From Tetragonia tetragonoides (taxonomy: Eukaryota; Streptophyta; Magnoliopsida; Caryophyllales; Aizoaceae), in NCBI GenBank assembly GCA_038025085.1, contig CM076139.1, forward strand, positions 23,701,307-23,765,306: DNA of 64,000 nt, read 5' to 3'. The notes beneath the pieces are model-generated. The model saw only the letters and a list, made by a program, of their open reading frames with translations, was not told the DNA's origin and ran no database searches. Position 1 is the first letter of the stretch, and each line of letters opens with the position of its first letter. The position numbers and the translations under genes are program-made. This document shows positions 12,801-24,086 of the stretch, in pieces.

Positions 12801-13945
12801 TAAAAAAGTCAATCTATGGTCTTAAGCAAGCTTCGCGACAATGATACTTGAAATTTGATGAGGTTGTGAAATCTTTTGGTTTCAAGGAGAATAAGAAAGA
12901 TGAATGAATATATCTTAAGATCAGTGGGAGCAAGTTTATTTTGCTAGTCTTGTATGTTGATGACATTTTACTTGCTAGTAGTGACATTGATTTGATACTT
13001 GAAACCAAACAATTCTTGTCAAAGAATTTTGAGATGAAAGATCTTGGGGAAGCTGCATATGTTCTTGGGATTAATATTCATAGAGATCGTTCTCGTGGTT
13101 TGTTAGGGTTGTCTCAAAGCTCTTACATTGATCAATTGTTGAAAACTTTTAACATGAGTGATTGTAAGTTAGGGAAAGCTCCAGTTGTTAAAGGAGATAA
13201 ACTTAGTAATGACCAATGTCCCAAAAATGAGGTTGAAAGAAATTCTATGAAAAATGTGCCATACTCTAGTGTTGTTGGGAGTTTAATGTATTTACAAACT
13301 TGTACTAGACCAGATATCTCGTATGCTGTTAATGTTCTTGGTAGATACTCTTCTAATCCTGGATGGGCATATTAGGTAGCTGCAAAGAAGGTGATGAGAT
13401 ATTTACAAAGAACTAAGAAGTTCATGCTTGTATATAGAAATGTTGATTGTTTAGAGGTAATTGGATATTCGGATGCTGATTTTGCTGGTTGTCCTGAAAA
13501 AATGAGATCTACCTCTGGATATATCTTTATGTTGGCCGGTGGTACCGTGTCTTGGAAAAGTGAAAAACAATCACTTACAACCACTTCAACTATGCAAGCA
13601 GAATTTATTGTTTTATTTGAAGCTTCTTGTCACGCAGCTTGGTTAAAAGAGTTTATAAGTGGCATTAAAGTTGTGGATTCTATTTCTAAGCCAATTAAGA
13701 TGTTTTGTGACAACACTTTAGCCGTGTTCTTTTCAAAGAACAACAAGAGATCTAGAGGGTCTAAAAGTATTGCTGTGAAGTTTTATGCTGTCAAGGATAT
13801 GGTCAATAGTGGTGAAATAGTGGTTAAGCACATTGGAACTGAAGATATGATTGCTGATCCACTTACTAAGGGCTTAAGGCCTATTGTTTTCAAACAACAT
13901 GTTAGTAATATGGGTGTTGTAGAATCTTTTGATGTATTTGGTTAG
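9829..13945 (+). pseudogene. Copia gag-pol polyprotein, nearly continuous but disrupted
   Basis: The natural start is probably the ATG at 9829 (MGNLAVNSN). A frameshift near 9902 moves the reading to the long frame that runs to 12844. The order is: gag (UBN2 type); CCHC zinc knuckle at 10610-10651 ([14 protein letters not shown]); protease DSG near 10753; integrase HHCC and core, with Asp near 11356, Asp near 11543 and Glu near 11678 (QNGVAERR); reverse transcriptase from about 12400 with YVDD at 12953-12964; and RNase H to 13945 (DPLTKG). Breaks are a TGA at 12842-12844 in place of the usual Trp of RQWYLKF, a TGA at 12905, and a TAG at about 13374 in place of a Trp. Domain order INT-RT-RNaseH makes this Ty1/copia. 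All catalytic motifs seen are intact. Confidence 0.95.
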
Positions 13946-14101
13946 TGGGAGTGAATTATTGTATATATTTTGTATTGTCATTAATATAATAAACAATGAA
14001 GTTGTATGTTTCAATATTATTTGATATTTTATATCATGGATGATGTTATTGAAATTCTGATTGTTATCTTTATCATAGTGGCATATTTTTTGACATGTAT
14101 A

Positions 14102-14271
<170 letters not shown>

Positions 14272-14825
14272 AAAATATCTTGTGTTCCTGATTATCCTGG
14301 GTTGGATACACAAGGGTCTCTTGTTGAGATGTAATTAATCACATAAAGTGATGCACCTTCTAAGAGTCACTGTTATAGTACCTTGTTTTAGATTGTGTGA
14401 TGGTTTTTATTTTATGAAAAATCATGAGGACTGTTTAATTTAACAAGCCCTTGATTGTTATCATGGAGGGAAATATGTTAAATTTTTCACACTTATAATA
14501 TTAATCTGTGTTCCTTGATGACAGTATTAAATTTATGTGATCATGAACTAGTCTAGTCTTTAATTGACTTGATGAATTTTATGATTCTAAATATTAATAT
14601 TTTCATTAGAAAGGATTGTGTAGTTGAGCTATATTATTTTTTGACCATGTGTTTTTTATTCATACTTTTGAAAGGATTTGTTTCTTAAAGAGATTGATGT
14701 TCCTTTTGTAAACTGTTTATTGTTGTGATATTTATAACATTAAGTTTATTATTACTATTTTATTACAAATATCTTTTCTTTTGAATATTTGAGAAAATTT
14801 AAGTTTTCTTTTATTAATGATGTCC

Positions 14826-14836
14826 AAGTGGGAGAA
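14826..14836 (+). promoter_or_regulatory. Copia polypurine tract
   Basis: AAGTGGGAGAA sits immediately before the 3' LTR start at 14837. This is the usual copia plus-strand priming tract. Confidence 0.85.
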
Positions 14837-15235
14837 TGATGGAAATGGACTATCATTAATTATTGGTCTGATATAAAATAATATGGGTTGCCCTAATGGA
14901 CTAATACTTGGATAAGTGTCATGTGTTAAAAGGACCCATAATGGGAAGGCCCGCCTTTATTATTATATAAAGGAACCAGTCCCCTCTTTGCCCATATAAC
15001 GTTTGTTGGTATCAGAATAACTGATATCAAAGGGAAACACAGTGAGGGGGTGTGTACCCATTAAACACACCTTTTGATCGCAAATTGGAACAAAGGGGAA
15101 GACTTGTTTCTCATCTAGAACGTGACTGAAGTTGGTGTGGACGATTGAAGTAATCACCATGGATTCTAACGGTATGTCTTCTACATCACCAATATATGTG
15201 TTTATACAATTAAGTATAGAATAATGGGACTTACA
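14837..15235 (+). repeat. Copia 3' LTR
   Basis: It begins TGATGGAAATGG, ends CTTACA, and aligns over its whole length with 8511-8906. Its TATATAAAG box lies at 14964-14972. It is followed by the target duplicate TCAAC. Confidence 0.95.
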
Positions 15236-15240
15236 TCAAC

Positions 15241-17003
15241 TCCCTAATATTGAGCTTACCACCATCCATAATCAAGCAAATTGGCATGTCCAACGACAAG
15301 TCAGTAATGCGGGACTACTGCTGAGCCTCCTCTTAGGGATAATGATTCACAAGTACAGAATAGAAATATTGCGCAAGTGACTACGTTCAACTCTCCTGCT
15401 GAGGCTAATGACCCTGACACACGAGCACTTCTACGCTCTATATTTTCTGTGTTAGAGGATATCCGGTCCAAGGTTAATGAAATGTATGACTCGTTCAAGA
15501 GGCAAGGTCATACACCATCTCCTTCTCAGTGATCTTGTGATTTTTTGCTTCCATGGGCAAAAGCATCCTCATTTTACCTCTCACAAAGTCACAATGGTTA
15601 TCTAATGAAGCAGATCCGGTAAGATTACGAAATCGTTAAACCCTTCAAGTTGCTTAAGTGCCTGAGCTGACCTTTTATGTCTCAACATCCTCCTCTAGCT
15701 AGTCTCTTGGAAATTAAGCCCCAATTGTCTACAAGTGATAAGACAATTGCTGCCAAGTATTCTACGATAAACTCTTTCAAATGTCTGTGTTCTTTCTTTC
15801 AATCTCACTTTTGGTATACACTTCTTGGACTGTAGACTGACACAACTGATGGGCATATCTTCATTTCTCGTCAAGCTCAAATTTCATTCAAGTTAATCAT
15901 CTTACAAGCTCAATATCTAGAGCTTGGGTCTCCAAATGCTTTTCTTTGAGTATTTTATATTTCTCTTGTACTATTGTAAACCGGTACATATTGTTCTGAC
16001 TCAAAAGATACTTCGATTTTGTCATTAAAAAATCGGTACATATGGTTCTTATTTATTCCCTGTATTTACTATTTGAACTTTTCTAACTGATTTATCATTG
16101 ATACGAAAAAAAAATCAACAAAGGAAATAGATAATACATTGCAAAATAACCTAAATCAATTTATATGAAAACTTTTATCCGCTTCTACCACATATGGATT
16201 CACAAGAAAATACATATAAGATGATCAGATGGTTATAGTTTGAACAAAACGTGCTACTTTTAGACTAAAAAATATTTGTTCTATGTTAGACACTTTTGGT
16301 GGTCTGGAAAGTTATTTTTCGGCCAAATGTTGTTATAACAATAAAAGATGTTACTTTCCACTGTCTTACTATGAAATACATTTTTGTAAGAGTACAATTG
16401 TAGCATAATGCAATCGACCACGACTTTAGTTAAATAACAAAGTAGTATCCTTAAAATCAAATTTTAAAGATTGCACCCAAAAAAAATCAAAATTTAAAGA
16501 TTGCACCCAAAAAACTCAAAATTTAAAGCGAGGGAGAAGGAAAGAGGTGATGTTATATGGAACTCTGTTATATGTATTACGTTGTTGGTGTTGCAAGGGA
16601 GATAATAAGTTAATAATAGAGTTATAATAATATGTTGAATTTCCTAGTATTGCTAATTCAATTAATCTTGCTCATGATAAAACATGTAAGCCTACAAATG
16701 CTGCTATTGATAAAGTTTACCACCCTACAAACTCTATTTTTGTTATTCCTACTAGGATTTCAATGTACATTTGCATTCAGTGAGTTATAATATGACTCCT
16801 CTACATTTTTGTTTTAATTTTATCTTTACTCTTTATTTATCTGGACGTAATAGTTAATTGATAAAGTTTTCCAAAACTAAATCCTCGCTTAGGTGGCGCA
16901 TCCTAACTTTTCACTTAGGTTTCTATTTTGGGTTCCATTAATTAACAGTTGTATGCTATCTTACTTATTTGTTATAAATATTTTGTAAATGCATCTCGTT
17001 CTA
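15241..17003. other. Intergenic DNA, no gene recognised
   Basis: The first 290 bases may continue the segment cut by the copia element: one frame from about 15332 reads LRDNDSQVQNRNIAQV and stops near 15532, with no family recognised. The rest is AT-rich. A short tandem repeat is listed separately. The final bases are the left copy of the LINE target duplication. Confidence 0.5.
16459..16528. repeat. Short tandem repeat
   Basis: A unit of about 30 bases (TCAAAATTTAAAGATTGCACCC plus an A-run) occurs about two and a half times with small differences in A-run length. Confidence 0.75.
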
Positions 17004-17109
17004 AAGTATGTTTCGATGTAACGATTTAGCTGAACGCAAGATTCTCCCTGTTAAGAAAGCTCTCCAGGTGCACGTTTGGTAGTTTTGACTAAAGTGCGCA
17101 ACAGTGCCA

Positions 17110-18434
17110 ATGGGTCGCAATGGAGGCCACCGAAAGAAAACCACAGAGGTTGTTCCACCGCCCGGAGGCAAGACGAAGGCAAAGACGCCAGAGTCTTGGG
17201 TGGAGCAGCCTCTCCCTCTCTTGCAGTTTGGTAATTGGAAGCCAAGCGAGACACTTGATGAGCATGGGCATGTCTCAGATGACCCATTGGAAGATGAGAT
17301 TCTGATAACTCACCCGTCGCATGCTGCCCAGAAACTCAATTTTTCTGACAGCTCGAGACAACCCACGCTGAAGGTTCGGAATCGATAAGAAGCTACCCAT
17401 GAAAATCCCATGCCTAATATAGAAAATCCTCCCAGGGCAACCGAGCAGCGAAGAAAGGGCTTTCGCTTACGTATGTTCCTCCTGTGATGAAAGGCGATTC
17501 AATGGTGGTTCGACTCAACCCTGAGGCCCTCAAAGAACAACAAAGGCTCTAGCAAACATCATTAATTGGGTATGTGATTGGTGATTTCCCAGTATTTAAA
17601 GATATGTTGCAATTTGTCCAGGGAGTTTGGCAATTTGTTGAACAACCTAGGGTTCACCTTCACTTTGATGGTTACTTCCAGTTTAAATTCAAAACCATTG
17701 TTGATAGAGACGAAATACTAATTGTGGGCCTTACTTTTTTTAATATTCATCCTATTGTGCTCAAATCATGGGAACTAGACTACAAATTTGACAAAGATTT
17801 GATCAGGGTAATCCCTTTATGGGTCAAATTTCCCAATTTTCCTATGTGCATTGTTGGGAATTTGAAAACCTCAGTAGGATTGCAAGTTTTGTTGGCAAAC
17901 CATTACACACTGATGCTTTGCCAACCAACCAAGATAGGATTTCTTATGCTAGAATCTTAATTGAAGTTGATGCCTCGAAGCTCTTACCTGATAAATACCT
18001 ATTGAAAAACCTGATGGCTCAATACTCATGCAACCTATTGGCTATAATTGGAAACCTAGATTTTGCACAGATTGTGCAAAGTTTGGTCATGTGAATGGAG
18101 AATGTTAGGGAGGTTTTATTGAAATTAACAAGAGAAGCAAGAAAACTAGGAGGAGGAAACAGCAACAACAACCTACTCAAATTTGGGTTCCTAAACCCCC
18201 TGCTCCTTCTGATCCTGCTATCCCAGTACCAGCTCAACCAGTGTCTGAACGTCCAGCTTTGCTCGATAAGGGGAAGCAAATAGTGATATATCATGGCTCA
18301 GCTTCTACACAACCAGTTGAACATGTAACCTGTAATGTAAATGAAAATGCAGTCCAGCTTCATAATAGCTATGAGATATTTGAGACATACAGTGAAAAAG
18401 TAAGAGAGTTGTTGAACAGTGGGAGGTACCCTTA
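17110..18434 (+). pseudogene. LINE ORF1 (DUF4283 / zinc-knuckle protein), frameshifted
   Basis: The product would be the LINE nucleic-acid-binding protein. It starts at the ATG near 17110 (MGRNGGHRKK). The DUF4283-like part lies at about 17560-18010 (FQFKFKTIVDRDE, IPLWVKFPNFP, IASFVGKPLHTD). A CCHC knuckle (CTDCAKFGHVNGEC) lies near 18062-18103, followed by a basic, Pro-rich tail. Several frameshifts and stops, for example near 17388, 17870 and 18105, break it. The end is interrupted by the MITE; sequence continues past 18857 before ORF2. Confidence 0.8.
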
Positions 18435-18853
18435 GGGCAACCCCATTGAAGAGGTTTGTGGGAGAGGTTTTTGTCATGCCACATCATCATCCCACAAACC
18501 TCTTATAAACCTCTTCTTCCCATTGAAAAAAAACTCATCAAGAACTTTAGGAGGAGGGGACCAATATGCCACATGTCGCAGCAGAAAGGACCCATGGCCC
18601 ACTTGCGTCAGTCAAGGAATCCTTGCCAGGCGCCTCATACTCACGCTCCCAATTCCCTTGCTTGTTTGTGTTACACGCACAATCATTTCCCTTGGCCCAA
18701 TCATTTTAATTTCCTTTTTTTTTTACTCCACAAACCTGGTTTGTGCAGATGAACCTCTGCCACACAACTGACCCACAAACCTCCATTCCCATTAAAGTTT
18801 TGAGGTTTTTGGACTGAACAAACCTCCCTCAAAAAGCTTCAATGGGGTTGCTC
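18435..18853. mobile_element. Tourist/PIF-Harbinger-type MITE
   Basis: The terminal inverted repeats are GGGCAACCCCATTGAAG at the left and CTTCAATGGGGTTGCTC at the right (one mismatch). A 3-bp target duplication TTA lies at 18432-18434 and 18854-18856. At 419 bp it is non-coding. TIR length and TTA duplication match PIF/Harbinger MITEs. It lies inside the LINE, so it is younger than the LINE. Confidence 0.9.
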
Positions 18854-20580
18854 TTATGTTCACCAGCAAAACCCTCCATGATAGTAGTCAACTGGAATAT
18901 AAGAGGGTTTAAAAAGCCCCACAAGCAGAGAGGGGTGAGATCTTTGCTACTTAAAAATAAAGTGAATCTTTTTGGGTGTCTTGAAACTCAAGTCAAAGAT
19001 AAAAAAATATAAAAAAAAAGTAGTTAGTAACATTGCAAATGGATGGAACTATGTGTGCAATTATCGTCATCCTTATAAGGATTTGGGTTCTTTGGCAACC
19101 CCAAGTGTTGGATCTTGATGTTATCACCATTCATAAGCAGTTTATTCATTGTCGAGTGAATGATTTGCAATCTGATTTCAAAGCAAATATTGTCTTTGGG
19201 TACGGATTAAATTCCGTATAGGAGAAAGAAGAGTTTTGTGAACTGTTTTGCATCAGCGGGTTGATGCTTCTTCTCCTTGGCTCTTGCTTGGACATTATAA
19301 TGTTGTACTCTCCTTTGATGATAGGGTTAAAGGCAGACCAGTCCATGAACAAGAGACTAGATACTTCCAACATTTTATTGACACTCTTGGCTTGCAACAA
19401 ATTAAGAGTAAAGGTTGGTCATACTCATGGTGTAACAAGCATGAACCTATAGCTTGCTGCACTGCTCTGTATAAGATAATTGCCAAGCTTTTCACTAATA
19501 GACTGAAGAAGAATGTGGATATATTGGTTGGCCCTGCTTAATCTGCATTTATTAGAGGTAGACATATCTTAGACAGTGTTATTCTCAATCATGAATTAGT
19601 GAAAGGGTACACTAGGAAAGAGATTTCTCCTAGGTGTATGTTAAATGTGAATTTGAGGAAGGCCTACGATTCGGTTGGTTAGGGTTTCCTCAAGATGATC
19701 CTTCTTGAGTTTGGTCTCCCTTATAAATTTGTCAGCTGGACAATGAGTTGTGTTACTACAGTGAGCTACTCCTTGTTGTTGAATGGTTGTTTGACACCTA
19801 CTTTTGCAGCTGAAAAAGGCCTTTGATAGGGAGATCCTATGTCTTCGTTGCTGTTATTCTTAGCAATGGAATACCTTAATAGTATTACCTAAAACAGCTA
19901 AAAAGAATCCTGATTTTAACTTCCATCCTAGATGTGGGAAGTTAGATATCATTCATGTATGTTTTGCCGATGTTCTACTCCTATTCAATAGAGGTGATCT
20001 TATATCTGTGAGTCTCTTATTTGAAGCATTTGATCACTTTTGTAAAGTCTCCGGATTGAAAGCCGATATTGAGAAGAGCTCTATCATCATTGTTGGTGTT
20101 GATAATGTTGTCAAGGATCAAATTGTTCTCCTTGGTTTTACTCTGGGATCTCTTCCCTTTAAATAACCCGGAGTGCCTCTCTCCTCCAAGAAATTAATAG
20201 TTATGCAATGCAAGCCTCTTATTGACAAGGTTGTAGCTCATATCACTTGTTGGACTTCAAGGTTCTTATCTCATGGGGGAAGACTACAAGTGATTAAGCG
20301 TGTTCTGTTTGGTATTCAAACATATTGGTCTCAGGTATTTTTTATTCCTAAAAAGGTTGCAAAATGGTTATCTTTGCTTGTAGAACATTTATGTGGACAG
20401 GGCATATTTCAATCTGAAAAAAGCTCTTGTGACCTGGGATAAAATTTGTACACAATTTACAGCTGGTGGCTTGAATGTTATTGATATTTACAAGTGGAAC
20501 AAGGCAGCTCTGGGTAACTTCTTTGGGCTATCGCATAGAAGAAGTATACCTTATGGATTAAATGGGTTCATACTTACTAC

Positions 20581-20848
20581 ATACATCAATATTACCCCAG
20601 TGCCTCCAAAGAGGCTCCCGCCTAGGTAGGGTAAGGGAGGGGGGGGTCGGTTATACGCAGCCTTACCCCTGTGAGAGTCTCGCAGAGAGGTTGTTTCCGT
20701 TTGACCCGAGATCCGAAGTGCGACGACCATCGGCAACTTCACAACAAATAAGAAGTGCCGACAGTTTTATGAGCCATTTTGCTTTACTCCATTACATTTC
20801 GAAGCCAAAAAGTAGAGAAGCTTTTGGCTCCACTGGAAATTGTGGACA
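20581..20848 (-). mobile_element. SINE-type insertion with 22-bp target duplication
   Basis: The same 22 bases (starting TAAATGGGTTCATAC) occur at 20559-20580 and 20849-20870. Between them is a CATCAATATTACCCCAGTGCC..GAGGCTCCCGCC segment shared with 34710-34833. On the minus strand it would end in a degenerate TTG-like tail, as in plant Au/TS-type SINEs. The right part holds an AGCCAAAAG/CTTTTGGCT hairpin absent from the 34.7-kb copy. Confidence 0.85.
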
Positions 20849-20969
20849 TAAATGGGTTCATACTTACTACTTGAAGCATAAATCAGTGCAGGAAGTAAAA
20901 CTACCCAATCAGGCAAGTTGGTTAGTTCGAAAATTTATTGAGAGTAGAGATTGGTTGGGTGATGTTTCC

Positions 20970-22200
20970 ATAGCTCTAGAGAGAAGGGGGCAGAGCCCTT
21001 CTCTCTAAGACCTTCCTAAGCCTATGAGAGAGAAATTTAAGAGAAACAGAAACGTAGCCCCAAATCTTTCAAGAATGTCAACAAATCCCAAGCAAAATTA
21101 TTTCCCCAAGATCCCACATCCCACTTGTTGGAATTTCTTCTAATTTGCCATTTCCTAGCACGAATCTGAGTTTCTTTTCGTTTTCCCCATTCATCTTTGG
21201 GTGGATTTACATCCCACTCCAAGAACCCTAGATTGCGATTTTGGTCTCTTATCAAAGAAGATGATTAATACTTTCAATATTTTGTCATCGATTAGCGTTT
21301 CGATCACTTGATCTGTGAATTTTTAATGTTCTCCGGCAAGTCCTTTGATTTCTTGTTGTGGGTACCCAACTTTTCAAGAAATTGTTTTGCATAGCCATAT
21401 TTATTTGAGTTTGTTCGATCATAAAGACAACTCTTCGCTGAGCAAGCCATAAGAATGAAGCCTTTTTTTTTCTTTTTTTTCTTTTTTCTGTTAGCCTAAA
21501 GAAGGCGATGCTTGAGAGTAACTTTTGTCAGCAAATTTGTTCTCATTAGTCATAATCTGTTAGATATTTGATTGCAGACCTTTTCTAAAAGGCAAGAATC
21601 CTAAACTGACCGTTTCACATAGTTATCTTTGATTTTATGATAAGACACTCTCTTAATTTAGTGGGAGTCAGTAAATGGATTTGCAATAAGTCATCTTAAT
21701 CCAGCCTCTTGCGTCACTTTGGAGCCTGTTGGTTGGGGGCTTGTGGTGTAGGATTTCAACAATTTGGTAGGTACTTTCAAATTCTGCTCAAGATTCTTGC
21801 TTGGGCTGGTGATTTGGGGGTTTTAGAAGGAACAAGAAGTTGTTATTGTTGGTGGATCATTAGTTGAATCAGATTTTATTAATCGATTTCTTTTACTGTT
21901 GTTTGCTATTACTTCAAAACTACTGACCACCTTTGATGGGTTGTTATTGACCATGGTGACGCTGGTGTTTGTCCAGGCGGTGGAGGTACCGGAGTTTGTA
22001 TTTCTGGTTCACGTCGTGACTTGGTTCCTTAGCAAAATTGAAGAAATGACAGTGCAATGAAATCGTCAACATCTTCTGTTACAGATTGGTTTTATGTGTC
22101 CTTTTGTTTACTTGTTTTAATTTCTTCCGTTTGAGTCTGTGTACTCATGACCAAATATGGCCGGCTTCCTTGCTTTTTCAAAAAAAAAAAAAGAAAAAAA
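20970..22200 (+). mobile_element. Poly(A)-tailed retroposon inserted in LINE ORF2
   Basis: LINE ORF2 stops matching at about 20970 (ESRDWLGD) and resumes at about 22200 (NTFSVQGKYS). The intervening 1.2 kb is unrelated and ends in CTTTTTC plus an A-rich tail at 22183-22200. Its last 60 bases match the end at about 1660-1710. No target duplication was recognised, and no coding region. Confidence 0.5.
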
Positions 22201-23231
22201 TGAACACCTTTTCAGTCCAAGGAAAGTATAGTATTAAGAAATCTTATATGTTTCTGACAGATCCACTCAATCCTGTTCATTGGAAGAGAATGGTCTTTAT
22301 GCCTGGACTTTTGCCTAAACATCGTTTTATCTTGTGGTTGGGCCTTCATGGGAGACTTAATACAGCAGCTCGTCGTGCAGTGTGGGGGCTGCAAGTCCCC
22401 TTGGCATGCTCACTTTGCGATAGAGGTGATGCTGAAGATACTGAACATCTCTTCTTCAAATATCCTTTCTCTAGTGCTGTGTGGTCATGTATCCTCAAGT
22501 GATATGGCATTGACAGACAACCTAGTACTTGGTCTAGTGAGATTCAATGGTTGTAGATGAAATTAAAGAATGGTAAACCTCATCTCTGCATTTTGAATTT
22601 TCTGCTAGCTACATCAGTATTTATATCTGGCTTGCGCGTAATAAATCGAGATTCCAGCAAGTGAAGACCTCAGCTCAGCAGATTGTTAAGGAAATTGTTA
22701 GGGAGCTTCATTTTAGGGGTACTAATAAATTTCTAAAATGGCAACCTGTATTAAATTGTCTCAATTGGTATCCAAAAAGTGTAAATACTAAAATAGGCTT
22801 ATGTGATATGATATGTTTGTACCCTTCCTAGAAGGTGCAAACATTATCATTGATTGAGTCACTGTTTTAGTACTATGTTATCATGCTTTGTAACTTATTG
22901 GTGAGTCAAAATCGTTTGTTGTACTTCATGACTTTACTTGGTTAATAAAATTTTTATTTGACCAAAAAAAAGAAGTATGTTTCGATCCGATCTGATGGTG
23001 TATTTTTTTATTTTTTGAGATGTATAGAAAATGTTATATCTGATTTTAAATATTGGACAAAAACCTGTTTATAACAATCGTAAAACTTTAGTGGTTAACC
23101 ACAAATCAAACTCTTTTTTCAATATCCAAACATTATCTTCTTGTTTATCTGATCTTTAATTACTTGATGAGGTGGTATGTCCAAACATTATCCTAGGATC
23201 TTTGTTTAGGTGTCATGCCTCATTGCTCCCG

Positions 23232-24086
23232 TGATGCGTTAGCAAAACTGAAGGTTTTAGCTCGTTTTCGAACAATGGGTATTTTGATAATATTTTGTTT
23301 GTTTTGTGATTATAAAGATTGAAAACGAAGTAAATGAAACGAAAAATAAGAAGAGGGAGGATAGATAGCACCACCACCAAGACTATAAAGGATTTAACCA
23401 CCAAGTCAAGGCTAAAGGATACTACTTGTTTCACCAAATATCCCTAAGGACATTATAAAGAACAACAAGGTTTGTAAGCAAAAGGCAGCAGCCATTTCAT
23501 ATTTTCATTCATCATCCAGTGCCTTTTACATCAGCTGTTCTTACATATTTATAGGGGTCACAAATGTGCCCTAATAACCTAAGAATACTCTAGAAAGGGT
23601 GAGCTGTCCAAGAGTAGTGCCCAAGCAAAATGAAACTTCAGTATTTTGCCCAGAAATGAGCCAAATACGTGCAGTACAATTTGGAGCGCATTTTCTTCCG
23701 TTTTGGACCACTTGACAGCTGTTGCTTGTCCTTGCATAAGGACAAACGTGGGTGAGCTGTAAGGAGCCTCATTCTTCATCCTTACCTGCTCCATGTGCTC
23801 TTAGGCGCGCCTTACTCAGCAACTACTTAGGGAATTCAAATAACAACTAATTACATTTGTTAATTATGCTAATTACATGCAGGGTGCACTATAACTAACA
23901 CTAATCACAGATGCTTATTTGTACGGATTAATCTTGTACGGACATAACCTAGATTAAGTGGCCAAAAGGACACTAAGACCTCTAGGACCAGAATTATCAC
24001 CATTCAAACGTGAGAGAGTCCCAAATGCCATGATTAATGCATTAATGCTCACGCTCGTAACTTGATGACCTGATGCTAACGCATCA
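23232..24086 (-). repeat. Gypsy 3' LTR
   Basis: 855 bp, beginning TGATGCGTTAGCA and ending TGCTAACGCATCA, so its two ends are a perfect 13-bp inverted repeat. On the minus strand TATAAATA at 23546-23553 is the likely TATA box. The first part (24086 down to 23954) carries the end of the pol frame. Confidence 0.97.

Larger units (their letters stand above)
18878..22740 (+). pseudogene. LINE ORF2 (endonuclease and reverse transcriptase), dead
   Basis: It starts at the ATG at 18878 with MIVVNWNIRGF, the classical start of an APE-type LINE endonuclease. Endonuclease remnants reach about 19450 (LLGHYNVVLSFDDR, WSYSWCNK). RT sequence then follows directly (LYKIIAKLFTNRLK, SAFIRGRHILDSV), implying a large internal deletion of the linker and N-terminal RT. 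The catalytic FADD reads FADV near 19963. Maturase-like and C-terminal parts follow (CWTSRFLSHGGRLQVIKRVL). The zf-RVT end is at 22200-22500 (LPKHRFILWLGLHGRLNTAARR, CSLCDRGDAEDTEHLFF). Many stops. The SINE and the poly(A) insert interrupt it. Confidence 0.85.
17018..22972 (+). mobile_element. LINE (non-LTR retrotransposon) with nested insertions
   Basis: A 14-bp target duplication AAGTATGTTTCGAT lies at 17004-17017 and 22973-22986, the right copy following a short A-tail (AAAAAAAAG). Between them are a two-ORF LINE (ORF1 with a CCHC knuckle; ORF2 with endonuclease, RT and zf-RVT end), a MITE at 18435-18853, a SINE at 20581-20848 and a poly(A)-tailed insert at about 20970-22200. The presence of both ends means the copy was inserted full length and later decayed. 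Confidence 0.9.
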
